64,000 nucleotides of DNA from Pycnococcus provasolii (Eukaryota > Chlorophyta > Pseudoscourfieldiophyceae > Pseudoscourfieldiales > Pycnococcaceae): positions 62,001 to 126,000 of the forward strand of contig OW568876.1 in the NCBI GenBank assembly GCA_938743325.2, written 5' to 3'. Position numbers and translations under genes: made by a program. Numbering within the stretch: the first letter of the stretch is position 1; every line of letters begins with the position of its first letter. Below are positions 17,594 through 27,990 of the stretch, piece by piece. The notes beneath the pieces were generated by a model, which worked only from the letters and a program-made list of their open reading frames with translations, was not told the DNA's origin and ran no database searches.

Positions 17594-18412
17594 ATGGGTG
17601 ACGCGCCGAACGAACTCGAGGTTCTGGAAGCTCGTCGCGAAATATTGCAGCTGGAGATTGCGCTAGCGCAGGAGCGCCGTGCAGCTGCAGAAGCAGAGCA
17701 GAAGGGCAAGAAAGCGGCCGAAGAAGGAGGCGAGCCTACGTTAGATTACGTGGTGCCGGCCAGCTATCCGGACGCTCGCCACGCGGAGTCGCTACCTACG
17801 ACTGGGATTCCGCGTCGTGGCAAGCCAACACTGCTTTCCTTGCCGTCGAATCCTGTTCTTCAGCACCTAGAGGCTGAATCGGTGAAACAGGGACACGCGT
17901 CTTCGCATAACGCGTGGATTTTCCGATCGATTGTGAGTGTCAGCGCATATCTGGAACTCGGAGTGCTGAGTCTTCAGCAGGAGACTGACGACCGAGTGGA
18001 GGAACTAGCGACTTACGTCGAAGAGAACCTGGACGTCGAGCGCGGAGACGACGGGAAACCGTTAGATCCAGAAGGAGACGAAGAGAAGCTGGCGCGCTTC
18101 AACGAGCTGAACAAGAAGATCGCGAGGATTGACTCCGTTCTGGAGCGCACGCGCAACACGCTCACAGGCGTCCTGGAGCTCGCCGCGGAGCTGGAAGACT
18201 TCTTCGTAGCGAACAAGGGACCGCGTACCGTCATTACGAAGGAGACGGCCGACGCCACAGTGGCACAGCTGCTGGAGGAGACGACCGCCTACCCACCGCG
18301 CTCGAAGCGAACCACCCGCATCCAGAAAGAGATCCGCTCTAACAGGGCGACTCAGATTGCCAAGCAAGCGGCTGTTAAGTCGGTGGCAACCAACAAAAAG
18401 GATAAACCTTAG
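17594..18412 (+). CDS. Gag-like protein of the YR retrotransposon
   Basis: This 272-residue frame lies between A1 and B1. It has an N-terminal coiled coil (ELEVLEARREILQLEIALAQ), a charged middle with a second helical region, and a basic tail (IQKEIRSNRATQIAKQAAVK). I find no zinc knuckle. Its position and composition fit the capsid-like first frame of DIRS-type elements. This rests on position, not on a recognised domain. Confidence 0.5.
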   Translation: MGDAPNELEVLEARREILQLEIALAQERRAAAEAEQKGKKAAEEGGEPTLDYVVPASYPDARHAESLPTTGIPRRGKPTLLSLPSNPVLQHLEAESVKQGHASSHNAWIFRSIVSVSAYLELGVLSLQQETDDRVEELATYVEENLDVERGDDGKPLDPEGDEEKLARFNELNKKIARIDSVLERTRNTLTGVLELAAELEDFFVANKGPRTVITKETADATVAQLLEETTAYPPRSKRTTRIQKEIRSNRATQIAKQAAVKSVATNKKDKP

Positions 18413-18418
18413 CGGCGC

Positions 18419-18814
18419 ATGCTGCGCAGCTGGGGGAGGGTTGGAGGGCGGTTGGCGAGAACGGAAGGAACGGAAGGAATAACAACGGATGTGCCTGGGG
18501 AAGCGCACGGACACTACGCGCCCAAGAGCTTTCGCTCTGGGTTCGCGTCCGCGGTGACCGCGATGAACGTCTCACCCGACAGACGTAACTACATCGCGGG
18601 CTGGGCTGCAAATTCGCATGCGGTCGGCACTCACTACGTCGACAACAGTGTCGTCGTTGATGACGCCGCCCGCTTCCTTTTTGGCCACCTCATCGGCTTG
18701 CCGCCGCCTCCTGTGGAGGTGCCTGTCGCGCCTGTCGCGCCTTGGAGCTCGCCGCTGGCCAATTTGGCGTCACGATTGGTGACACTCGTCTCTCCTCTTC
18801 GTGGAGATACGTGA
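18419..18814 (+). pseudogene. Tyrosine-recombinase fragment of the retrotransposon
   Basis: This open stretch contains a block like the C-terminal catalytic part of tyrosine recombinases: YAPKSFRSGFASAVTAMNVS, then IAGWAANSHAVGTHYVD. It ends just before repeat B1, where the recombinase gene lies in PAT-like elements. It is only a part of such a gene; treat it as a fossil. Confidence 0.55.
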
Positions 18815-18820
18815 CTATGA

Positions 18821-18844
18821 TGGCAATACTGGCCCCCCCTAAAA
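18821..18844 (+). repeat. Split direct repeat B1
   Basis: This 24-bp unit, identical to B2 at 19105-19128, directly abuts A2. The B1-A2 junction is the diagnostic feature of the split-direct-repeat class. Confidence 0.85.
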
Positions 18845-19011
18845 TCTTCAGTTCTACTTGTTTAATTGGGGTTTTTGATTAGGGGGAGTCGCTCGCGCAG
18901 CTGGTTCTGGGCGGCCGCCCGGCGGGTCTCGAGACCCTCCGGCGGCCTCTCCCTTAAGGCTGCTCGCGCGTATCCACTCTTGCTGTTGGTTGCTTGCTTC
19001 GCAAACAACCT
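18843..19011 (+). repeat. Split direct repeat A2
   Basis: This is the second copy of the 169-bp A unit, internal to the right end of the element, followed about 93 bp later by B2. Confidence 0.85.
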
Positions 19012-19104
19012 CCCACCCTCCCTCCCTGTTGACTATAGTTGGTTACTGGAGCAGGAGACCTACTTTTGGTTTTAATTTCGGTTTGTGTAAAAGATGACCT
19101 TCAT

Positions 19105-19128
19105 TGGCAATACTGGCCCCCCCTAAAA
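19105..19128 (+). repeat. Split direct repeat B2 (right end of element)
   Basis: This is the second copy of the 24-bp B unit. It marks the right boundary of the retroelement. CCCTAATG-type low-complexity sequence follows at once. Confidence 0.8.
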
Positions 19129-19417
19129 CCCTAATGCCCTAATAATGCCCCACACTATGCCCTCATTCATGCCCCACACCATGCCCCACAGGGGAGGGGA
19201 CCGTTGCTCGGAATCTCGCTTGTTAATTTTCAACTCCTCCTCCCCCCCGCGAAGGATTGCGATTGCTTTCGGATTTTATTCCCCCTCCCCGCCCAGGGTG
19301 CTTGTTGGTTGTTGGCTCAAACTTTCACAGAACCTTCCCCGACTGCCGGAGCCTGCTTTGCTTTGCTCTCTTCTTTTTCCCTCCCTCTCATTCTCATTCC
19401 CACTCTCACCATTTAAC

Positions 19418-22400
19418 ATGTCCAAGATACCCAAGCCCATGTCTTCCTCCTTAGCAGCAGCAGCAGGTGCCTCAGGTGCCTCAGGTGCCTCAGGTGCCTC
19501 AGGTGCCTCTGCTAATAATAATGGTGGTGGTGGATCGAACACGTTCAGTCCTACGAAGCCTTCCTCAGCGGACACCGCGGCTGCCGGAATTCAAGTCGTC
19601 GTTCGTCTCAGACCGATGAACGAGAGAGAATTGCAGAAAAATACTCTACCTGTCGTTTCCGCATCCACGGAAAATAGAGATGTGACGGTCATACGAAATA
19701 ACGCGAGCCAAACGCTAAGGAACGTATTCAGATATGACAACGTATTCACCGCGTTCTCGGATCAAAAGGAAGTTTTCGACGCGACACTAGGACCCGTCAT
19801 CGAGGATGTTCTCAGCGGATACGAAAGCACTGTGCTCGCATACGGACAAACGGGAACGGGGAAAACGTAAGGATCTTCGCACAACATCCAAAAAAACTAT
19901 AGACAAACAAAAAAATATTCGTCGCTAACATTCCCTCAAAAACATACAGGTACACGATGGAGGGTAAGATTGACAACCAGGACGAATGGGGCGTCATTCC
20001 ACGCAGCGCGGAGGACATCTTCCAGCGACTCAGCCACAAGAACTACGTCGAGTGGAGCGTCTACGCATCCTACCTCGAGATCTACAACGAGGATCTCACA
20101 GACCTGCTGATTGACGACTCCGTCAATGCGCCGCCGTCACTCAAGATCGTCGAAGACCGTGGGGACGAAAAGCGGCGAGGAAAGGGCGTGATGGTATTCG
20201 GACTGTCGGAGGAGGAGGTTCGAAGTACGGAGGACGTCTTGCAACTCATGGAGCGCGCGCAACAGCGGCGGAAAACGGGAGAGACGAAGATGAACAAGTC
20301 CTCGAGCCGATCGCACTGCCTATTCACCCTGTGCGTGCACGCGAAGCTGCGCGTCGAGGACGGAGGTCTGCTCGACACCACGGGAAAGCTTCACATGGTT
20401 GACCTCGCTGGGTCTGAGTGCGCCAAGTCCGCGGGCATGGGTGAGAAGGAGACGGCGGGGCGCGAGCGCGAGAGGAAAAATATCAACCAGAGCCTTCTCA
20501 CGCTCGGACGCGTCATCTCGCTGCTCAAATCGAATCAGACGCACCCTGGCAAGGTGCAGGAACGCATCCCATACCGCGACAGCAAGCTCACGAGACTACT
20601 GTCGGAGAGCCTGGGAGGCCGCTCGAAGACGGTGATCGTCGCAACGGTGAGCCCGAGCGTGCTCGCGGTTGAGGAGACGACGAGCACGCTGCAGTACGCG
20701 CAGAGTGCCCAGGGCATCCAGAACAAGCCAGTTGCTCAAAGCTACCTCAAAATGAACGCAGACGGTCGTCCGGGAACCGCGGGGGGCAGCTCGGGCGGCG
20801 GGGCGGGCATCAATATTGAGCAGTGGCAGGAAATGGAGGCGAGGCTCGCGTACCTCGAGGCACAGGCGGACGAAGCAACAGCTGCCCTCGCGCGCAAGCA
20901 CAAGGAGCAGGAGGTGATCGTCGCGAGGGCGAAGAAGGCGGAGGCGGAGGCTGAGGAGCTTCGGGAGAAGATGGAGATCGTGACCGAGGCGGTGACGAAA
21001 GCGACGACATGTGCCGCGGAGGCGGAGACGGCGCTCGAGACGATCAAGGCGAGCGCCACGCAGCTCACGAATGAGCTCCACGAGCGCCGCAACGATCTAC
21101 GAAATCTCCTTGAGGACAAGGTGTCGAAGCAATCGGCGAAGTTCGCGGAGCTCGCAGGCTCATCAGTGACGGCTATGCACAAGGCTGCTACCGACGGAGC
21201 TGCCGCCACGGCGGAGGCGCTGAACGGTGCCGGCGAGGCGCAGGGAAAGTTGCTCGACGGGCATCAGATTATGCTAACGGAGTCCGTGCAGTCGCTCGAG
21301 GAGGCGAGTAAATCCTCCGTGACACGCATTTCCGCCGCTCTGAAGGAGACGACGGAGATGATGCACGCCAGCGAGGAAAAGCTGCAGTCGTGGTGTGATG
21401 CTCTGTGCGCGGAGCTCGGCGCGAAGAGCACGCAGTGGAGCGACACGATTTCATCCTTGAATGAAGAGGCGTCTTCGTTCGCGGAGAAGACAGGCTCCGG
21501 CCTTCGCGAGAAGGTTCACGACGCGCTCGAGCGCGACGGCAAGGCACTTGTGGAACGCATCTTGGTAACAGAGGTGGCGTCGCAGAAGGATGCGATCGAT
21601 GAGGCGACCAGGGAAACGATTGCCCGACGCGATGCAAGCGTACGCTTCTACACCGCGTCGATGGCGGGCATCGACGAGCTTTCGAACCGCGTTGGTGAGC
21701 GAGTGAAAGAGCACAACCGAGCAAGGCGCGACGTGGCCAGCATCGAGCTCTGTCAAAGCACGGGCGCGGCAATTAAGGCGGAGGTGGGGGACGCGAGCGC
21801 AGCCTTCGAGGCGATCCAGGGAAGCGTAGCGGCGGAGGTTCTGAGTGTTGAGCAAATTGGCGCGCAGCTGACGTCGCTCGACAAGGCACTGCACACGACG
21901 CTCGACCTTGAGAATAGGACGTACGAACAGCTGCAGCGCGACCTCGGCACGAACGCAGATGCTGTCGCGGAGAGCCTGCGCGTGCGCGAGGAGAGGAGCC
22001 AGTTCGAAAAAATGCGAGGCGAGCTTTCCGATGACCGCGAGCAGGATGACGCGTCGACAGCGCAGCTTGTCGAGCTGCTGCAGTCGCACCTTAGCCATCT
22101 CAGGGAGCTTCGCGTGACGTACTTCGCAAAGCAGCAGACAGACCACGAACGATCGGTGTCTCTGCTGGAGGAGCACATACGCAATCTGCATGATCAGCAC
22201 GAGAATGAGGTTGCGGCGTACCAGAAGCACAACGTGAGCCTTACGAAGCAGCTCGCCGACTTGCGAGCGGCGAAGTCGTTCATCGCCTCGGCGGGCAGAG
22301 ACGCTCTCGTGCAGCGCATTTTGTCGAGCGTGACAGAGACGGTCAATCGCGAGGTTGACTCGTACGTCGGAGAGGTGGTCGGTGAGCACATGGACAAGCT

Positions 22401-23793
22401 CGAGTCGACGACGGAAAGAGATTTCCTGCCATGGTGCGAAAAGGCTCAATCGACGAGCGTGTCAGACCATCAGAACAACTTCGAGCTATGTGATGGGCGG
22501 ATGATGAAGCAGGCGTTTGCGGAGATGCACACTGACATGCGATCGAGCTTGCAATACGTAAGGGAGACTTGCGAGGACGAAGACATCACGCAGAAGGCAC
22601 TGCCACACATTGCTGCAGGTGCGGAACGTGCGAAAGAAAGATCGGACGCGATCGGACGCACGATGAACGCATGGCATAACGCGGACGTGGAGGTGGCAGC
22701 GGCTGTGCATCAGAATGTCGATGAACTTCGGAGCATTGCGTCCGAGGCGATGCGATTCCACCGCGAGGACATCGCGGCAGGCGCGTACGAGGCGACGTTC
22801 TTGCCAGCTACATCCAAGCTTTCCGACAGCACGGCGCGCGTTCGCACACAGCTTGCTGGAGAGGTGGCGTCAAAGGTTACCACTTGTGCGGTGAGCCGCG
22901 CGAATGCCACGACAAAGCTCGGCGATGCCAACGGCGACATGCACGCTCTTTTGAAGGGATGGCAGTCGGCATCGACGACGCTGGAGACGGCGATGCAAGA
23001 CGACGCCGTGCCGTCGCTACAGAAGCTGAATGCTTTGGTGAGCGATGTGGCTGCTGAGACGGGAAGCCACGACGAGGAGATTGCAAGAGGACTTGCGGAG
23101 GAGATTGCCACGAAAAATGAGAGCATTGCTAGTGGACTCTCTGGAGAGGTGGCCCCACTGATGTCGCGTGCAGCTGCCGCGGCGATCGTGGGGGCGGATG
23201 CGGTGTCCAATTACGCCAAGGGCATGGTTGCTGCGGCTACCGCTCTTCGGGTGGATATGACGTCAGAAATGGCGTCAGCGGCAACCAGCATGCGCGACTC
23301 CGTGGAGTCGCGCGCCCAGATGGTGCGGGAGGAAATTCCAGCGCGCTGCGTGCTCATTCGGGATACCGCCGACGATGCCGCCACCAAGCAGGCGGAGGTG
23401 CTTGGCGGCGTAGCCAATGGCTACGCGGACTCGGCGGCGGCGATCCGCCAAGCGCTCGCGGAAGCGAGTGGCGATTTTGCCAATCGCGCGGCGCACGATA
23501 GTGCTGCCGCGGAAACCACGGTGGCGTTGGCGACGGAGGGCGCGGCCACTCTTGTGGAATCTGCGCGTCTAGCGACGGAGGGCGCGGCGAAGCTGACGGC
23601 AGCCGACGAGGCTACTGTCAGCCGTCATCGCGCCGAAGGCATTGACGCGCCTGTTGACGGCATCATTGCGCCGCGCCTTGGCGTGGTGGCGGAGGAGCTC
23701 GGCCGGATTATCGGCACTGCCGATGATGGCTACGCCGAGGAGGATTTCGAGAGCGCCGATGAGAACGAAGTCCCGTCGGAGAGGTCAAAGTAA
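19418..23793 (+). CDS. Kinesin-5 (BimC)-like motor protein, two exons
   Basis: This is a plus-end microtubule motor with an N-terminal motor domain, probably a kinesin-5 that slides spindle microtubules. Exon 1 is 19418-19866 and exon 2 is 19950-23793. The 83-bp intron (GTAAGG...ACAG) splits the codon after GQTGTGK, so that AYGQTGTGKTYTMEG (P-loop residues 143-150) reads through. Switch I is NKSSSRSHCLF and switch II is VDLAGSE. NINQSLLTLGRVISLLKS, YRDSKLTRLLSESLGGRSKT and the neck-like AQGIQNKPVAQSYLKMN favour kinesin-5. The 1430-residue product has a very long alanine/glutamate-rich helical tail. A GAS repeat (9-bp DNA repeat, 19466-19509) precedes the motor. I see no clear BimC box in the tail, so the subfamily is probable only. 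Confidence 0.85.
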
Positions 23794-23943
23794 ACCTAAG
23801 ATCGCTCATTCAGTTGTGTAATAGAGTTTACTTCGTCCAACGGTCGTCCATTCACACAATTCACATTTCGGCCCATTCAGCGAACTTTTATAAGGAGGAA
23901 ACTGAGACGATGCTTGTTCAAAACTCATTAATAGATTAGGTAT

Positions 23944-26433
23944 TTACATGGCGGTATTACTGTACAGATTCTCTTGCAGATGCGCCAATTCATGGACAAA
24001 GGCATTGCTGATCGTGCTCACTTCCTTGCTCGTCTCATTAATATCTTCCTGTAGATTTTTCAACGCTTGGATGATTTGCGATGTGCTGGAAATCCACTCT
24101 CCAGATTCACCATTGTAGACGTCGCCAGACGCGAGCCCAACAGCCTTCACCGCCGGTTCGCTTTGCGAAGGGCTTTTGATTCCCATCTTCGCAAGTCGCA
24201 GCGAATTCTTCAGATTGGCTGTGGATTTCCGGAATGCTCCTTCAAAGCCCTTACGATTCTTCGGGCTTAAAGCATTATCTTTCCATTTCCGCCACTTGCC
24301 CTGGATGGTGAGAGCGGCGCCAAGAACGATGTCCGCCTTGGCGAACGGATCTGCGTCATCGCGCAATGCACTGCTCATCGCGTCCGGTCGGTACACGGAT
24401 GCCGATTGGTACAGCAAGTCGTTCGTTGATTTAGGGTCATCGCCCTCGCCGTCAGAGGCGGGGGTTTGGATTTTAGAAGAATCCAAGCGCTCTGTCACCT
24501 TCTCAAGGAAGCTAGTCGCATCACCATCACCATCACCTGGTGCATTGAACGAATATCTCTTGAACGTTTGCAACAAATTCTTGCGCTGAAGATTCTTGTC
24601 GTACTTTCTCTTGTAGAACGAGACGAGCTGATCCAGAACCTTTGGGTAGGTCTGCGTGATTTCAATCAAGTCGCTGATCGTCAGGAAGAGCAGATTCACG
24701 CCGCTATATCCGGCAATAACGGATTCCGTCCTTTCCACCTCTGTTGGACTCTTTCCCTGCATCACCACCTGCATGGCGGCTGACTCGCCAAAGTATGATC
24801 CCTCGCGGTACACCTGCACCGGCACCCCGCTCGCAGGTCGGCTCATCGACGGACGGCTGTCGTCATTGTCAGCGTCGCCACTTTCTTCCTTGGATTCGGC
24901 AATAGGCTGCGCATTCGGCTGCCACTTCGACGTCTGACTTTCAACCTCATCTTCCCACATCTCAACAGTACCATGATAGATGATGTACAGCTCACCGGAC
25001 GTCTCTTCTTTCTGGTAGATGGAAACTCCCGCATTTGCGTTCAGGTGCTGTAGCCTCACACACACGTCCGCGATCAGCATCTCGTTATCGGCATCGAGGA
25101 ATGGAACGCGCGCGATTATGCTTCCGTAGATTTCCTGCACCACGTTGATCCGAAGGTTGAAGGGAAGCAGCTCGAGCAGATGCCTCGTGTCGTAGCTCTT
25201 GACAGCCTGCGTTCGGAAGAAGACGAGCACCTTGTCACGAAGCTTTTTCGGCAACGCCGCCTCGCGAAGGAACAAGCTCACGGAGTCGATTTTCTTGCGG
25301 TAAGCCACCTGGTTGAGGTTTCGCCGGCTCATCGTCGCCGTCATGTTGCCGATGATGGCGGAGAACACGACACCGCCGAGGATCATGCCCACCACGGCCG
25401 AGAGGCGCTCGGCGTTGGTGCTTGCGGAGATGTCGCCGTATCCCACCGTCGTCATGGTGGTGAACGCCCAGTAAAGCGACGCAATGTAGCGATCTTTGAA
25501 CTCGTACAGATTCACGCAGTTTTGGCCGTCGAATCTGGCGCTTGCCGGGCAGTGCACGCAGGTGGTCTGTCCGACGCACTCGGGCACGTGCACGCTGTCC
25601 CACTCGGACCCAAACTCCGCGAGGATCCAAGGCTGCGCGGCGAGCCCTTCGTCGTCGGCGATGATGTTCTTCTCGTTCATGTTGCGAAACTGCTTGGTTG
25701 AGAAGTAGTAGAAAAAGCACCCGAAGAGGTGGCCGAGGAACATCAGCACTAGAATGAACTTCGAGACGGCGATGACGGGCTCGATGTAGAAGAGGTCGTC
25801 CTGGTACTTCTCCAAGATGCGGCCTATGCGTGCGAGGCGGAGCAGCTTTACCAGGCGTGTGAGTCGAAGGATGCGGAAGAGCTTGAGGAGGTTGGCACTG
25901 TTCGCGGCAGAGTCTTCCGAGGGGCAGTTGTCCAGGAGCGTGCACTCGAAGGTTCCCGTGCTCAGCTTTATCGCAAGGTCGACGGGCAGGCTTGCGACGA
26001 TATCTACCCAGAACCACGACCGGAAGTACATGCTCGATATTTTCCTCAGGTTCATGACTTGTATGCCGTCGTCATCCTCGTATCCGGTGACGAAGTTGAG
26101 GAAGATGTCCACCCAGAAGTACACGTCGATGAGGAAGTCTGTGGCGAACCACCCGCCCTTGGCGTCGATGGTGAATCCTATTCGAATGGGAACGACGATG
26201 CTGACGAAGAGCAGCACGGGGCACTGCACGAAGTCCCACACCTTGCGCCACGGCGCGTTGGGGTGCAGCGTCCTGAGCAGTCCGCCGAACAGCACGGTTC
26301 TCTCCTGGTTCCTCGTGTTCTCGGCCAAGAACCTCGTCGTGCCAAGCTTTGATATTTTCTTCATGATCTGTAGTCGACGCGCCGCGGTCCTGATGTCGTT
26401 TTGGGACCCGGGTGTTGACGGAACGTCCGACAT
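23944..26433 (-). CDS. Voltage-gated K+ channel with cyclic-nucleotide-binding domain
   Basis: This 829-residue channel of the EAG/HCN/CNG superfamily starts at the ATG of 26433; an upstream in-frame ATG at 26550 adds an unrelated Cys-rich stretch. Six transmembrane segments follow a cytosolic N-domain. S4 is arginine-rich (LLKLFRILRLTRLVKLLRLA). The selectivity filter is TTVGYGD, typical of K+ selectivity. The long S5-pore loop has four cysteines (CVGQTTCVHCP and CVNLYEF). A C-linker and a cyclic-nucleotide-binding fold (about residues 470-640) follow, interrupted by an acidic, Ser-rich insertion. The tail contains a short IQ-like ALTIQGKWRKWKDNAL. It probably sits in the plasma or a ciliary membrane. 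Convergent with the kinesin gene. Confidence 0.88.
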   Translation of the reverse strand: MSDVPSTPGSQNDIRTAARRLQIMKKISKLGTTRFLAENTRNQERTVLFGGLLRTLHPNAPWRKVWDFVQCPVLLFVSIVVPIRIGFTIDAKGGWFATDFLIDVYFWVDIFLNFVTGYEDDDGIQVMNLRKISSMYFRSWFWVDIVASLPVDLAIKLSTGTFECTLLDNCPSEDSAANSANLLKLFRILRLTRLVKLLRLARIGRILEKYQDDLFYIEPVIAVSKFILVLMFLGHLFGCFFYYFSTKQFRNMNEKNIIADDEGLAAQPWILAEFGSEWDSVHVPECVGQTTCVHCPASARFDGQNCVNLYEFKDRYIASLYWAFTTMTTVGYGDISASTNAERLSAVVGMILGGVVFSAIIGNMTATMSRRNLNQVAYRKKIDSVSLFLREAALPKKLRDKVLVFFRTQAVKSYDTRHLLELLPFNLRINVVQEIYGSIIARVPFLDADNEMLIADVCVRLQHLNANAGVSIYQKEETSGELYIIYHGTVEMWEDEVESQTSKWQPNAQPIAESKEESGDADNDDSRPSMSRPASGVPVQVYREGSYFGESAAMQVVMQGKSPTEVERTESVIAGYSGVNLLFLTISDLIEITQTYPKVLDQLVSFYKRKYDKNLQRKNLLQTFKRYSFNAPGDGDGDATSFLEKVTERLDSSKIQTPASDGEGDDPKSTNDLLYQSASVYRPDAMSSALRDDADPFAKADIVLGAALTIQGKWRKWKDNALSPKNRKGFEGAFRKSTANLKNSLRLAKMGIKSPSQSEPAVKAVGLASGDVYNGESGEWISSTSQIIQALKNLQEDINETSKEVSTISNAFVHELAHLQENLYSNTAM

Positions 26434-27122
26434 TATTAAAACAAAACCGGTAGAGCTGAACCTGTAGCCACAGACTATGCGGCCCCCCAGAGCCAACCAA
26501 CAGGTGCCACACAAGATAGTGCGACACACAAGATAGTGCACACAAGGCAAGGCGCAGACGACTCACTGCAAGGCGGTAGTGCCCAAGTCAAGGGCTCCGC
26601 GACGACTTGGAAGGGGGGGGTCCCGCGGGAGGAGACGGCCAAAGAAACCTGAATAAAAAAAGGGTCCCAGGGAGCTCCCTGAGGGCTGCTGCGCCCATGC
26701 TGCGCCAGCGCCAGCGCCAGCGCCGGCTGCGCTTCAAGCTTCCCTTGGGTCCTCCCTACCTAGTCTATGAAGGGAAGTTTGCGAGAAGGGACTATCGTAG
26801 ACGACGAGCGACTCCGTGAGCTGTGTCTGACGTCTGTGATCTGTCTCGCTCAAACTCGCAAAGCTGGGCATTGGGCAAGGCTCGGACAGGCACCAAGGGG
26901 GCTGGGGAGGGTCCGCAGCTCCCCTTGGACTGGTCTTTTGACGACACAAGTCCACTGATGTCCGTCTGACTGTCTGAAAAAAAAAGATGCAAGCTGTGGC
27001 CGTGTTGCAAGGGGCTTGGAATGTTCTGGACGGCAACGAAAGCCAACGAAGCCTCTTCTACTTTTTAAGCCTCTTCTTGTAGTGGTAAACTTTACTGTAC
27101 AGGTTTCACCACGCACGTACAG
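26434..27122. other. Intergenic region upstream of the channel gene
   Basis: No gene is supported here. The stretch includes a 14-bp direct repeat (ACACAAGATAGTGC, near 26509 and 26526), a GCGCCA run near 26703-26725 and scattered G/C homopolymers. Small open frames lack coding features. It leads into the MITE that follows. Confidence 0.5.
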
Positions 27123-27124
27123 TA

Positions 27125-27725
27125 CAGTCTATTGACCCAAAATGCACCCCCCTCCCAAAATGCACCCCCCCCGATAGGTCGGGAAATTTCCCCAAATTTA
27201 CTTTAGTCGGGATTCCCCGTTCAAATTTTCATTTATTTAGCCTCCCGGTCGTCCCCCTGCGTTATGTCTTTTACTTCACCGTCTGCCACTTTGTGTAGCT
27301 CGTTGGAAAGCTCTCAATTTCCTCTAATACGCCCAATCAAAACGAACCGAACAAAACAAGGGTAAAAATGTGATATTTGGCCTTGAAAATCATACCAAGT
27401 AAAAAATCGAGGAAAACCATCGGGGGAAACCCAAAAAAAATGATCGGGGATCCTCGAACAAAACTTGCAACCTTCCCCGGGGGGGTCCCGACCATTCTGG
27501 TCGGGAAATCCGGGGGGGTGCAAAATGGGTCGCCCCGTGTGTTGGGTGGTGCTATTCGTCGCTCCCTCGTGTTCGCAGTGGTGCTCGGAGTACCGCGCTG
27601 AGTCTTGGGCAACGAATATTTTTCAGAGAGCTTTCCAACGAGCTACCTATCGCCACAAACTGACCAGGGCATAGTACCGTACCAGGTAACGGTCAAAAGG
27701 GGGTGCATTTTGGGTCAATAGACTG
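27125..27725. mobile_element. Tc1/mariner-like MITE (601 bp)
   Basis: Perfect terminal inverted repeats start CAGTCTATTGACCCAAAATG and continue into CACCCCC. The left arm is 27125-27151 and the right arm 27699-27725. A TA dinucleotide flanks each end (27123-27124 and 27726-27727), and CAGT termini with TA target duplication are typical of Tc1/mariner. A second perfect 20-bp inverted repeat, TAGCTCGTTGGAAAGCTCTC, lies inside (27296-27315 and 27626-27645). Copies of a CCCAAAATGCACCCCC-like motif recur near the ends. No transposase is encoded, so it is non-autonomous. The unmutated arms suggest a recent insertion. Confidence 0.8.
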
Positions 27726-27801
27726 TACATGTAGTCTTCCTACCACCACACTATCGTAGTTAGGCTATAAAGTTATCCTATGGTCTGGACATTCTACTCC
27801 A

Positions 27802-27848
27802 GGTTAGGGTTAGGGTTAGGGTTAGGGTTAGGAATAGGGTTAGGGTTA
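27802..27848. repeat. Interstitial TTAGGG array
   Basis: About five TTAGGG units, then two more after a single interruption, lie about 145 bases upstream of the mitochondrial carrier start codon. Similar arrays recur in this window near gene starts. Confidence 0.9.
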
Positions 27849-27990
27849 CGGTCCTGGTTCGGGTTTTCTTCTTCTTCTTTCCTCCCCCATAATATTTAGA
27901 ATCGACCGATATCTGTTTTCTGCGGTGGAGACGTCTTCTTCCATTTCGGCTCCTTCAAGAGAAAGAATCTTGCCGTCCATTGTTTTCGTC

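Larger units (their letters stand above)
17262..19128 (+). mobile_element. Incomplete YR (DIRS/PAT-like) retrotransposon with split direct repeats
   Basis: The element has the A1-body-B1-A2-B2 arrangement of PAT/Ngaro-type tyrosine-recombinase retrotransposons. A1 (17262-17430) and A2 (18843-19011) match over 169 bp. B1 (18821-18844) and B2 (19105-19128) are the same 24-bp unit, TGGCAATACTGGCCCCCCCT followed by AAAA, and B1 abuts A2. The body holds a gag-like frame and a fragment resembling the C-terminal part of a tyrosine recombinase. No reverse transcriptase is visible, so the copy is incomplete and looks broken. The near-identity of the repeats suggests a young insertion. It sits in the spacer between ATG7 and the kinesin gene, at CCCTAA-rich flanks. 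Confidence 0.75.

Noticed and set aside
27337-27612. Small frames inside the MITE
   Set aside because: They fall between inverted repeats, lack any transposase motif and are composition-driven.
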